The notes under the pieces were generated by a model. The model ran no database searches. It was given only the letters and a program-made list of their open reading frames with translations, and was not told where the DNA came from. Below are positions 48,036 to 56,015 of a stretch of DNA of 64,000 nt, in pieces. The first letter of the stretch is position 1; every line of letters begins with the position of its first letter. Origin of the DNA: Thiomonas arsenitoxydans (GTDB lineage Bacteria > Pseudomonadota > Gammaproteobacteria > Burkholderiales > Burkholderiaceae_C). The stretch covers positions 3,492,096 through 3,556,095 of the forward strand of contig NC_014145.1 of assembly GCF_000253115.1 (NCBI RefSeq), written 5' to 3'. The position numbers were made by a program, and so were the translations under genes.

Positions 48036-48880
48036 ACGCACTTGCAAAGCTATTCCAGGGCGGACCCAAGAAGACGGGAACGCCGGACGGCCTCCCCGAA
48101 CTGACGCGGCTCCCAGCGGCGCCAGAGACGCATGTGACGATCCGCGGACTTAACAAGCAGTTCGGCGGCGTGCCCCTCTATCAGGGGTTTGACCTGGATA
48201 TTCCACGCGGAAAGATTGTCTCCATCTTCGGCCCGAACGGCTGCGGAAAATCCACGCTCATCAATATGATTGCAGGACTGCTGCCCGTGGATGGCGGCGA
48301 GATTTTGTTCGACGGAAAGAGCCTGCGAGAAACGGTCATCGGCTATGTGTTCCAGAACTATCGCGAGGCGCTGCTGCCCTGGCTGTCCGCGCGGCGCAAC
48401 ATTGAATATCCGCTGATCCGCAGCGGGATGAAGCCCGTGCAGGTGAAGGCGCGCGTGGACGAACTGGTGGCCGCTTTCGACATCCGATTCGACCTGGAAC
48501 GACACCCCTATGAGTTTTCCGGGGGACAACAACAACTCGTGTCCATCATGCGCGCCCTGGCGCCGCGCCCCGAAGTGCTGTTTCTGGACGAACCCTTCTC
48601 CGCGCTCGACTATGAAATGACGCTGTTCATCCGCGACAAGCTGCAGGAGGTGCAACTGCAGGACCGCACCACGACGCTGATTGTCTCGCACGATCTGGAG
48701 GATGCCGTGTTTCTCGCCGATCGCATCCTGCTGCTCACGCGCCGGCCAACACGTGTTGCAGCCGCACTGAATTTCGAACTTGCACGACCGCGCGGCCCAG
48801 AGTCAATCGCGGACGCCCGGTTCATTGAGGTGAAATCCAACGCCCTGGAAATTTTTCGCCGTGAGCTAGCCTCTTCATGA
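48032..48880 (+). CDS. ABC transporter ATP-binding protein
   Basis: 282-residue ATPase: Walker A FGPNGCGKST (near residue 64), VFQNYREALLPW, signature FSGGQQQL, Walker B LFLDEPFSALD, H-loop VSHDLEDA. The first 35 residues are a family-atypical leader. It overlaps the permease stop and the next gene's start by four bases each. Confidence 0.9.
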   Translation: MNALAKLFQGGPKKTGTPDGLPELTRLPAAPETHVTIRGLNKQFGGVPLYQGFDLDIPRGKIVSIFGPNGCGKSTLINMIAGLLPVDGGEILFDGKSLRETVIGYVFQNYREALLPWLSARRNIEYPLIRSGMKPVQVKARVDELVAAFDIRFDLERHPYEFSGGQQQLVSIMRALAPRPEVLFLDEPFSALDYEMTLFIRDKLQEVQLQDRTTTLIVSHDLEDAVFLADRILLLTRRPTRVAAALNFELARPRGPESIADARFIEVKSNALEIFRRELASS

Positions 48881-49713
48881 GCGCGAAGATCACCCAAAAG
48901 CGCCCCATGCATCTCTATCGTGGGATGGACAAGGCAACTCTTGATGCCGCCTACAACAACAGCGCCGCGGTCACCGACAGCGCACAAATTCTCATGCGTT
49001 GGGAGGACCGCAGCATGCAGCTCCGATCCTCCCGGGCCTCTCTCCTCGTCTTGCACTACGCCACGGGTGAACGCAACCGCATCGATTGCTTTGATGCTGG
49101 CCCTGGCACGCCTTGGCTCGCATTCATTCATGGCGGCTATTGGCAGATGCGCGCCAAGGAAACCTTCCACTTCGTCGCTGCGGGCCCTCTTGCCCTTGGG
49201 ATCAGCGTGGCATTCATCGGCTACACGCTGGCGCCAGAAAAGAGGCTGGACGGCATCGTTGCGGAAATCTCCGCAGCGCTGGATATATTGACGCAACGGG
49301 TCGGTGCCATCCATCTTTCTGGCTGGTCGGCAGGCGCTCACCTCGTAGCCATGAGCATGGGCCACCCGGCAGTGAAGAGTGGGCTGGCCATGAGCGGGAT
49401 TTACGACCTTGAGCCCATGCGCCTGTGCTATGTGAATGACAAGCTGGGGCTGGACGAAGACGAGGTCGTGCGCAACAGCCCGATTGCGCTTCCTGCACCC
49501 AGCAAACCCCTGGTGATCGCCTACGGCGGAAGCGAGTTGGCCGAGTTGCAGCGTCAGTCTGTCTCCTACTTTCAGACTCTTCAAATACAGCGCACGAACT
49601 TGCACGCATTGGAGCGCCTTGACGGCCATCACCATTTCTCCATCCTCGAAGAATTAGCCTCGCCGACCGGCGCGCTTGCGCTTGCCGCAGCGCGCCTCAC
49701 GGCTGTGCGTTGA
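48877..49713 (+). CDS. Alpha/beta hydrolase, kynurenine-formamidase-like
   Basis: 278-residue esterase or amidase of the BD-FAE / arylformamidase-like group. Oxyanion-hole motif FIHGGYW (near 84), nucleophile elbow GWSAG (near 149) and a His-rich C-terminal motif (DGHHHFSILEEL) that supplies the catalytic His. Such enzymes hydrolyse N-formyl or carbamoyl groups. It is coupled to the transporter genes by a four-base overlap, so it probably acts on the imported compound. A 43-base piece of a related gene lies at 11957-11999. Confidence 0.82.
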   Translation: MSAKITQKRPMHLYRGMDKATLDAAYNNSAAVTDSAQILMRWEDRSMQLRSSRASLLVLHYATGERNRIDCFDAGPGTPWLAFIHGGYWQMRAKETFHFVAAGPLALGISVAFIGYTLAPEKRLDGIVAEISAALDILTQRVGAIHLSGWSAGAHLVAMSMGHPAVKSGLAMSGIYDLEPMRLCYVNDKLGLDEDEVVRNSPIALPAPSKPLVIAYGGSELAELQRQSVSYFQTLQIQRTNLHALERLDGHHHFSILEELASPTGALALAAARLTAVR

Positions 49714-49813
49714 TTGCCCCAACTGTGGGCGCCCTGCACTACATCGGCATCACAGGGCGACGCAACATGCCGCTTTCCTGGCGGTTTTTCTGGGGAGCAA
49801 AGCGTGCTGAAGA

Positions 49814-49828
49814 TGGCATGAACTTTGC
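49814..49828 (+). promoter_or_regulatory. Sigma-54 type promoter before the riboswitch
   Basis: TGGCAT-GAACT-TTGC, followed by A. Predicted start near 49840, which places the whole riboswitch in the transcript. Confidence 0.6.
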
Positions 49829-49885
49829 ATATAACCCCCTGCACGGAATTGGTGGTGGCACGCCAATTGTTGATTTGCGTTTGAC

Positions 49886-49983
49886 AGGGTAGCTAGGGTT
49901 CCGGCTTCTGCACGAAGCGTCTGGTCCAAGAGCTGCCCGGCCTCTCAAAGAGGCTCCACGGAGGGATAAAAGCCCGGGAGATA
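49886..49983 (+). ncRNA. ykkC-class riboswitch, guanidine-I type
   Basis: The leader shows the ykkC hallmarks in order: CTAGGGTTCCG (49893-49903), a GCTTC/GAAGC hairpin, CTGGTCCAAGAG (49921-49932; the consensus usually has GGTCCGAGAG), a GCCTCT/AGAGGC hairpin, then CACGGAGGGATAAAAGCCC (49958-49976) and CGGGAGA. The last block is typical of subtype 1, which binds guanidinium. ykkC subtype 2 variants (ppGpp, PRPP) are the alternative. Boundaries are approximate. Confidence 0.88.
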
Positions 49984-49997
49984 AGCGACACCGCTTA
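49982..49997 (+). promoter_or_regulatory. Hairpin after the riboswitch
   Basis: TAAGCG-ACAC-CGCTTA forms a six-base-pair stem with a four-base loop right after the aptamer. No U-run follows, so it is not an ordinary terminator. It may help form the expression platform. Confidence 0.4.
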
Positions 49998-50041
49998 CTT
50001 CCGTGCTTTGCCATTTTTCCCTCACCCTCGGAGCCCGCATC

Positions 50042-51052
50042 ATGATGTCTACACGCAAAGCTGTCATCCGCACTTTTGCAAGCCTTGCCGTATTTGCTTC
50101 CATTGCAGTCGCCAGCAGTCAGGTGGCCCAAGCGGCCCCCAAGATGGTCATTGGTACTGTGGTCTGGATTGGCTACGGTCCGTTCTATGTTGCTGATGCC
50201 AAGGGTTTTTTCAAAAAATACGGTCTCGATGCGAAGCTGCAGAATTTCAATGATCCTGCGGTGATTCCCTCGGCCATCGCCAGCGGTGCAGTTGATGGTG
50301 GCATGTTGACCTACGACCAGGTGATTGGCACCGACGCTAAGGGCTTGGGCCTGCAGGTAGTTATGCCCATCGACTATTCCAATGGCGCCGATGCCATTGT
50401 GGCTAAGCGTGACATCACGACGGTGAGTCAGTTCAAGGGCCAGAAGATTGGCTACAACCCGCTGTCACCCTCCGATTTCCTGCTCACTTATGCCTTGATG
50501 AAAAACGGCATGGGAGAAAAGGATGTGCAGTCCGTCAGCATGACGCCCGAGTCTGTGCCCGCCGCCATGGCATCGGGTGGAATTCCGATCGGGGTCACCT
50601 ACGAACCGAGTCTGTCGCAGATTGTGGCCATGGATGACGGCAAAAAATTCCATGTGGTGTTCTCTTCAAAGGATGCGCCGGGTCTGATCACGGATGTGCT
50701 GGTCTACAACAAGTCCTACATCCAGAAGCATCCCGCTGAAGTGAAAGCAACCATTGAGGCCTATCTGGAGGGGCTGGCCTACATGAAGAGCCATCCGGAG
50801 GAAACAGACGCGCTCATCGGCAAAGCCATGGGCATTTCCGCAAAAGACGTGAAGGATCAGATGTCCGGCGTGTTCAACATTCCATTGGACGGCATGGTGA
50901 AGTCGTTCACCAAGTCCACTTCGACGACATCGTTCTACGGCAGCGGCCCCGTCATCGGCAAGGTGCTCATGGGCAAAAAGCAGATCACCGCAGTGCCTCC
51001 GATTGAAAACACGTTCGATGCGTCCTTCGTGATGGCACTCAGCAAAAAGTAA
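50042..51052 (+). CDS. NMT1-type binding protein under the guanidine-I riboswitch
   Basis: 336-residue periplasmic receptor with a signal peptide to about residue 30 (SQVAQA), then KMVIGTVVWIGYGPFYVADAKGFFKKYGL, typical of the nitrate/sulfonate/taurine/NMT1 class. ATG 50042 (or 50045) follows CTCGGAG. No permease or ATPase gene follows, so it must share a membrane complex, perhaps the one at 47289-48880. Receptors of this class are commonly found downstream of guanidine-I riboswitches. Confidence 0.88.
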   Translation: MMSTRKAVIRTFASLAVFASIAVASSQVAQAAPKMVIGTVVWIGYGPFYVADAKGFFKKYGLDAKLQNFNDPAVIPSAIASGAVDGGMLTYDQVIGTDAKGLGLQVVMPIDYSNGADAIVAKRDITTVSQFKGQKIGYNPLSPSDFLLTYALMKNGMGEKDVQSVSMTPESVPAAMASGGIPIGVTYEPSLSQIVAMDDGKKFHVVFSSKDAPGLITDVLVYNKSYIQKHPAEVKATIEAYLEGLAYMKSHPEETDALIGKAMGISAKDVKDQMSGVFNIPLDGMVKSFTKSTSTTSFYGSGPVIGKVLMGKKQITAVPPIENTFDASFVMALSKK

Positions 51053-51128
51053 TTCAATTGGTGTCGCCCTGTGTTGCTTTGGAATGCAAAAGCAGAGCGG
51101 CGCCAGATTCAACACTCTGGGGGCTCCC

Positions 51129-52139
51129 ATGGCTTCTTCCATCTTTCGCTACAAGGGCGGCGCACTACCCAACGTCGTCGCCTTGACCTACACGGTGCTG
51201 GGCTACGCAGGCGGGCTGGCCCTGATCACAAGCAGCTCTTGGTGGATAAACGCGCTCGGCGTATTGCTGTTGGCGCATGCGCTGATCTATTCCGCCTATT
51301 TCCTGCATGAATTCGCCCATGGCACGGTTTTCAAGACCAATGCCGCCAACCAGCGTGGCGGCATCGCAATGAGCTGGATCAATGGCAGTTGCTATGCGCC
51401 GTTCACGGATCTGCGCCGCAAGCACATGCGTCATCACATCGACCGTGCAGACGTGATCACATTTGACTACAGGCAGTTCCTGCTCGCGTCGCCACGTTGG
51501 CTGCGCGGAACCGTCGTGGCGCTGGAGTGGGCGTATCTCCCGGCTGTGGAGTTTCTGATGCGGGCTTATGTGATGTTGCTGCCGTTCATCGAACCGGAAC
51601 GCGCCGCCGCTCGCAAGCGCATCCTGGGCGTTTTCACTGTGCGCGTCCTGTTCTTCGCCTTGCTCGCCTGGTTTTCACTCAAAGCCCTCCTGCTGTACTT
51701 CCTGGCCTATGTGCTGTTCATCACCGCTTTGCGCTTTGCGGATGCGTATCAACATACCTATGACGCCTTCGCCATCTTGTCGACGGGGGGCATTCCGGAC
51801 GAGAAGCTGCGCGACCACGATTACGAACAGCACAACACCTATTCAAACCTGGTCTCTGTGCGATTTCCGTGGATGAATCTGTTGCTGCTGAATTTCAGTT
51901 ATCACAACGCGCATCACGAGAAGCCCACTGCGCCATGGCATCAGCTTCCCGCATTGCATCGCCAGCTCTATGCTGATGAGCACTCTCAGGTGATCCCGAT
52001 GGCGTCACTGCTACGTGGTTTCCATCGTGATCGCGTCCGGCGGGTGCTGAGCGATGACTATGGTGTTGTGACCACTGGCCCCGACAAGGCCGAGCGTTTC
52101 TATGGGGCGGTTGGCGTGTCTTTTCTGACCGCAGTCTGA
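51129..52139 (+). CDS. Membrane di-iron fatty-acid-desaturase-like hydroxylase
   Basis: Integral membrane protein of 336 residues with the histidine boxes of the desaturase/hydroxylase superfamily: HEFAH (60-64), HMRHH (99-103) and HNAHH (259-263), plus a further His at YQHTYDAF. Four or more hydrophobic segments lie around residues 12-60 and 165-200. The context, with guanidine riboswitch, small-molecule receptor and creatininase, argues for oxidation of a small nitrogen compound rather than a lipid. ATG 51129 is preferred; Met 51084 is possible. Electron donor unknown. Confidence 0.82.
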   Translation: MASSIFRYKGGALPNVVALTYTVLGYAGGLALITSSSWWINALGVLLLAHALIYSAYFLHEFAHGTVFKTNAANQRGGIAMSWINGSCYAPFTDLRRKHMRHHIDRADVITFDYRQFLLASPRWLRGTVVALEWAYLPAVEFLMRAYVMLLPFIEPERAAARKRILGVFTVRVLFFALLAWFSLKALLLYFLAYVLFITALRFADAYQHTYDAFAILSTGGIPDEKLRDHDYEQHNTYSNLVSVRFPWMNLLLLNFSYHNAHHEKPTAPWHQLPALHRQLYADEHSQVIPMASLLRGFHRDRVRRVLSDDYGVVTTGPDKAERFYGAVGVSFLTAV

Positions 52140-52144
52140 AACCT

Positions 52145-52930
52145 GTGGCCGCGCTCGATTTTTCTGGTAAGACGGTTCTGGTGACAGGAGCGTCGGGCGG
52201 CATCGGACTCGCCATCGCCCAAGCCTTCGGCGCGCATGGCGCGACGCTTGAACTGGTTGATCGCGTCTTGCCCATGCAGAGTTCCGAGACCCGTCGTCTC
52301 ACTGCTGCAAGTGCGGTGACCTGGCATGCGGCAGACCTCGGCGACGCCTCGGCCGTGGAAGCGCTGGCGCAGGCCCTGCAGCAGCGCGGCGTTTCCGTCG
52401 ATGTGCTGGTCAACAACGCCGGAGCGGAATACCCAACCCCTCTCGATGACGAGGATCCGCTGGCTGCCAGCCGCTGGTCTGCCCTGCTACACAACAACGT
52501 CACCAGCATGTATCTGCTCACCCGCGCTGTGCTGCCCTTGATGGTGCAGGACACAGCGGTCATCAATCAATCCTCCATCTGGGGCAAGACAGGCGTGGCG
52601 CACTTTTCAGCTTATGTCGCCAGCAAACACGCGGTCATCGGCTTGACGCGCGCCTTCGCCGCCGAACTCGCACCTCGCGGCATCCGGGTGAACACGGTCT
52701 GTCCGGGCTGGGTGCGGACTGCGGCAGCCATGCGCTCGCTCCACGCGATGGCTGCGCGCAGAGGCATGGAGGCCTCCGCGCTGCAGGCTGAAATCCTCAA
52801 CGGCCAGGCCATTGCCACCTTGCTGGAGCCGGAGGACATCGCAGGCACTTTCCTGTTTCTCGCATCGTCCCTGGCCAAGGGCATCACCGGCCAGAGCATC
52901 GTCGTGGACAACGGCGAATTCATGAACTGA
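52145..52930 (+). CDS. Short-chain dehydrogenase/reductase (SDR) 1
   Basis: 261-residue classical SDR starting at GTG 52145, five bases after the desaturase stop. Cofactor motif TGASGGIG (residues 14-21), Asp at the end of strand 2 (ELVDR, favouring NAD), NNAG, catalytic Ser in NQSSIWG and YVASK (Tyr-x3-Lys). Probably oxidises an alcohol made by the upstream hydroxylase, or reduces an aldehyde (inference). Confidence 0.85.
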   Translation: MAALDFSGKTVLVTGASGGIGLAIAQAFGAHGATLELVDRVLPMQSSETRRLTAASAVTWHAADLGDASAVEALAQALQQRGVSVDVLVNNAGAEYPTPLDDEDPLAASRWSALLHNNVTSMYLLTRAVLPLMVQDTAVINQSSIWGKTGVAHFSAYVASKHAVIGLTRAFAAELAPRGIRVNTVCPGWVRTAAAMRSLHAMAARRGMEASALQAEILNGQAIATLLEPEDIAGTFLFLASSLAKGITGQSIVVDNGEFMN

Positions 52931-52941
52931 GCCACAAGCCC

Positions 52942-53694
52942 ATGACATTTTCACTCGCAGGAAAAACCGCGCTGGTCACCGGTGCAGCGACGGGGATCGG
53001 TCGCGCCATCGGCATCGCCTTGGGGCAGGCCGGAGCCACGGTCATCGTCAACCACCTCGGCCGGCTGGAGCAGGCACAGCAGACCGTCGCGCTCATCGCT
53101 GCCACGGGTGCGAAGGCCTGGGCGATCGAGGCCAACGTGGCGGATGCCGCTTCCGTAACCCAAATGGTGGAGGCCGTGCTGCAACGTCATGATGCGCTCG
53201 ACATTCTGGTCAACAACGCGGGCATCCTGCTGGAAACGCCCTTTCTCGACACGAGCGAGGCGGAGTGGGATCAGGTGATCAATACGGATCTCAAGTCGGT
53301 CTTCCTGTGCTGCCGGGCGGTCCTGCCGTCCATGCTGAGCCATGGAAGCGGCTGCATCATCAATATCGCTTCAGAGCTTGGTTATCTTGGGCGCGCTGGG
53401 TTTACCGCGTACACCACGGCGAAAGCCGGCGTCATTACCCTGACTCGCTCACTCGCGCGCGAGTTCGCCCCCACAGTGCGCATCAACGCCATCGCCCCCG
53501 GACCGGTGGACACGGCCATGCTGTCGCTGCATCAGATGAGCCCGGAATGGGTGGCCAAGGAGAGCGCCATCCCCATGGGCCGTGTCGGTCGACCAGAGGA
53601 AATCGGCGGGACCGCCGTCTTTCTCGCGTCCGAGCAAGCGAGCTTTTACTGCGGTCAGACCTTGAGCCCTAACGGAGGGGCGCTGATGGCGTGA
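52942..53694 (+). CDS. Short-chain dehydrogenase/reductase (SDR) 2
   Basis: 250-residue classical SDR: TGAATGIG (near 12), NNAG (near 91), Ser in INIASELG (near 142) and YTTAK (near 156), with the C-terminal GRVGRPEEIGGTAVFLAS block common in 3-oxoacyl-reductase-like or glucose-dehydrogenase-like members. It begins 11 bases after SDR 1 in the same unit. The two SDRs are not close duplicates. Confidence 0.86.
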   Translation: MTFSLAGKTALVTGAATGIGRAIGIALGQAGATVIVNHLGRLEQAQQTVALIAATGAKAWAIEANVADAASVTQMVEAVLQRHDALDILVNNAGILLETPFLDTSEAEWDQVINTDLKSVFLCCRAVLPSMLSHGSGCIINIASELGYLGRAGFTAYTTAKAGVITLTRSLAREFAPTVRINAIAPGPVDTAMLSLHQMSPEWVAKESAIPMGRVGRPEEIGGTAVFLASEQASFYCGQTLSPNGGALMA

Positions 53695-53700
53695 CCGGGC

Positions 53701-54588
53701 ATGACGACACAACACACTCCGTCTGCCGCTGCACCCGTGCTGGCCCTGCTCACCGGCGCCCTGCTTTGGGGGCTGGCATGGTGGCCACTGAAGTATTTTG
53801 GAAGTGCGGGAATCAGCGGCAATCTGATGGTCAGCGTCAGCTATGGCCTCGTCGCCATACTGGGCTTGCCTGTGTTGTGGAGGCAGCGGCGGCAATGGCA
53901 GAGGCAGGCCGGCCTGTTCCTGCTGATCGCTGTTCTGGGGGGATGGGCAAACACCTCGCTGGTCAATGCGCTGATGAGCGGCAATGTGGTGCGCGTCATG
54001 CTGCTGTTTTACATGGCCCCTGTCTGGGGCGTGCTCGCAGGCCGGCTTTTTCTCGGCGAGCACATATCGCTGCATCGCGGCGCCGCTTTGGCATTGGCAC
54101 TCGTCGGGGCGTTTGTGCTGTTGGGTGGACAGGCGGCCTTTATAACGCCGTTGTCCCCGATCGACATGATGGCGCTTTCCGCCGGACTGGCGTTTGCCCT
54201 GACCAACGTCACGACGCGTGCAGCCCATGCCATACCGCTGGCCAGCAAGACCTTGGTCATTTTCCTGGGTTGCACGGTCACGGCCACGACGGCGGCGTTG
54301 ACCATCGGCCAGACTCTGCCCGCGTTGCCAGCGAGCGTCTGGGGACTGATTGGACTGTTCTCGCTCACTTGGCTGGCGCTGGCAACCCTGGCCACGCAAT
54401 ACGGCGTCACGCACATGCAGGCTGGGCGTGCTTCCGTGCTATTGATTCTCGAACTTGTTGCTGCGGTCATATCCGCCATGCTGATCGGCGGTGAAACGCT
54501 CAGACCGCAGGAATGGATCGGCGGAGCGCTGATCGCCTGCGCTGCGCTGTTGGAAGCCCGCACCCCACAACTTTTGCCTGCACGCTGA
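53701..54588 (+). CDS. DMT-superfamily (EamA) transporter
   Basis: 295-residue membrane protein with about ten hydrophobic segments in two EamA repeats (PVLALLTGALLWGLAWWPLKYFG; LSAGLAFALTNVTTRAAHAIP; GRASVLLILELVAAVISAMLIGGE). Could export a metabolite or import a substrate. Guanidine-I riboswitches often control small drug/guanidinium exporters of the related SMR family, but this full-length protein is not an SMR. Starts seven bases after SDR 2. Confidence 0.85.
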   Translation: MTTQHTPSAAAPVLALLTGALLWGLAWWPLKYFGSAGISGNLMVSVSYGLVAILGLPVLWRQRRQWQRQAGLFLLIAVLGGWANTSLVNALMSGNVVRVMLLFYMAPVWGVLAGRLFLGEHISLHRGAALALALVGAFVLLGGQAAFITPLSPIDMMALSAGLAFALTNVTTRAAHAIPLASKTLVIFLGCTVTATTAALTIGQTLPALPASVWGLIGLFSLTWLALATLATQYGVTHMQAGRASVLLILELVAAVISAMLIGGETLRPQEWIGGALIACAALLEARTPQLLPAR

Positions 54589-54599
54589 AAGGATTTGGA

Positions 54600-55391
54600 A
54601 TGAACCCTGTGATGATGGAACGGATGAGCTGGATGGCGTATCGCGACCGGATCGCCGAGGACGACCCGGTGATGTTCCTGCCCTGCGGTGCACTCGAACA
54701 ACATGGCCCGCATCTTCCCCTGGGCACCGATGCACTGCTCGCCACCGCCGTGGCAGCAGGCGCTGCAGCCCGGCTTGAAGGCCTTGTCGCCCCAGCACTG
54801 AGCTATGGCTACAAATCGCAGCCCAAATGTGGCGGCGGTCAGCACTTTCCCGGCACGACCAGCCTGGATGCCACCAGCCTGATTCAGATGACGCGCGATG
54901 TCATCCGCGAACTCGCCCGGCACGGTATCAAACGACTGGTCGTCGTCGTCGGCCATTATGAAAACCAATGGTTCGTCACCGAAGGCATCGACCTTGCCTT
55001 GCGCGAACTCGGCCCGGCTTGCGCCCTGCGAGTGATGCGGCTCGAATACTGGGACTTCCTCACGGAACAAACCCTTGCGCGGGTCTTCCCAGAGGGCTTT
55101 CCTGGCTTCGCTCTGGAACATGCCGCGGTCATCGAGACTTCGCTGATGCTGCATCACCATCCTGAACTGGTGCGCATGGACCTGCTGCCGGATGATGGCC
55201 CCGCACAGTTCCCGCCCTACGACATCTACCCTCTACGTCCCGAACGCGAACTATTCTCAAATGAGGCCTGGTTGCAAAAACAGGTGTCTAAACAAAATCA
55301 ATATCTTACGAGCTTGCAAACGGAATATGCAAGCACTTGCGAGAACTTGCATTGCACTGAAATTGGCACAGATTTGCCACAGAATTTCTAA
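54600..55391 (+). CDS. Creatininase-family amidohydrolase with replaced C-terminus
   Basis: Very similar in motif order to Pseudomonas putida creatininase (creatinine/creatine interconversion). Metal ligands Glu33, His35, Asp44, His119 and Glu121 are all present (GALEQHGPH, VGHYEN), as are YGYKSQPKCGGGQHFPGTT, YWDF and ALEHAAVIETSLML. The Trp near position 174 of the P. putida enzyme is Phe here (GFPGF). After FPPYDIYPLRPERE (about residue 219) similarity ends, and a tail of about 40 unrelated residues runs into AT-richer DNA, suggesting truncation by an insertion. ATG 54600 follows AAAGGA. Activity is uncertain. Confidence 0.82.
   Translation: MNPVMMERMSWMAYRDRIAEDDPVMFLPCGALEQHGPHLPLGTDALLATAVAAGAAARLEGLVAPALSYGYKSQPKCGGGQHFPGTTSLDATSLIQMTRDVIRELARHGIKRLVVVVGHYENQWFVTEGIDLALRELGPACALRVMRLEYWDFLTEQTLARVFPEGFPGFALEHAAVIETSLMLHHHPELVRMDLLPDDGPAQFPPYDIYPLRPERELFSNEAWLQKQVSKQNQYLTSLQTEYASTCENLHCTEIGTDLPQNF
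55300..55360. repeat. Clustered CTTGCA-type short repeats near the island junction
   Basis: CTTGCA or its complement occurs repeatedly here: CTTGCA (55313), TGCAAG (near 55328), CTTGCG (near 55336) and CTTGCA (near 55346). They may bind an excisionase or regulator at the island edge. Confidence 0.35.
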
Positions 55392-55473
55392 AGAGGGATT
55401 TTGAGCACGTAGTTGAATCGGTGAATAAACAGCCTTGCTAGACGCTGAGTGTTCATCCTCTTCTGCTCCTGCC

Positions 55474-55899
55474 ATGACTGCTCCAAAGGCTTCGTCCATC
55501 TCTCCATTTGTCGCCGTAACAAAAGAAGCTGCTGCAGCCGCACTGAGCTGCTCCCTACGCTGGATTGACAAGCTCATCGAGGCAGGTGAGTTGCCTGTAC
55601 CGACAAAAATCGGTCGCCGGGCATACTGGCACCCCGATGAGTTTTATGGGGCGCTCAGCGCCAAGCTGTTGCGAGAAACAAATGCTCCTCGATTCTCGGT
55701 CAACGAGGTCGACCATGCTGATACGCCGAGCCAACCGATTGAGCCGACAGTCGATGGTCGGCGAGCGAGAGCGGCCACCGCAACGAAGCTATCCGTTTCT
55801 GATGCGAAAGGCCCGCCGCATCGACGACGCTCGGCTTCCCCAGTGGACGCGATGCGTGCAAAGACGGCCGCCGTTCTTCGAGTCGTTGCGACGCCTTGA
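55474..55899 (+). CDS. Helix-turn-helix DNA-binding protein, AlpA/excisionase-like
   Basis: 141-residue protein from ATG 55474. Residues 10-70 read as a MerR/AlpA-type winged HTH (FVAVTKEAAAAALSCSLRWIDKLIEAGELPVPTKIGRRAYWHPDEF), found in phage and integrative-element regulators and excisionases. The C-terminal half is basic and low in complexity. It is the first gene after the composition change, consistent with an element-borne regulator. Exact role unknown. Confidence 0.65.
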   Translation: MTAPKASSISPFVAVTKEAAAAALSCSLRWIDKLIEAGELPVPTKIGRRAYWHPDEFYGALSAKLLRETNAPRFSVNEVDHADTPSQPIEPTVDGRRARAATATKLSVSDAKGPPHRRRSASPVDAMRAKTAAVLRVVATP

Positions 55900-55922
55900 G
55901 GGCGATGTAAAAAGAGAACATG

Positions 55923-55948
55923 AAAAAGCGGCCCCAAGTCGGGGCCGC
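55923..55948 (-). terminator. Intrinsic terminator of the 56016 gene
   Basis: Minus strand: GCGGCCCC/GGGGCCGC eight-base-pair stem with a five-base loop, followed by five U. It lies 67 bases downstream of the stop. Confidence 0.75.
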
Positions 55949-56015
55949 CCAAGAATTACATCAGTCCCAACGCTGGGGCCCCATCACCCTCAGCGGTCGA
56001 TTCCACCGCCGGCTC

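Noticed and set aside
49856..49870. Second sigma-54-like element (TGGCAC-N5-TTGT) between the promoter and the riboswitch
   Set aside because: The key C of the -12 box is T. The element at 49814 is better and includes the whole leader.
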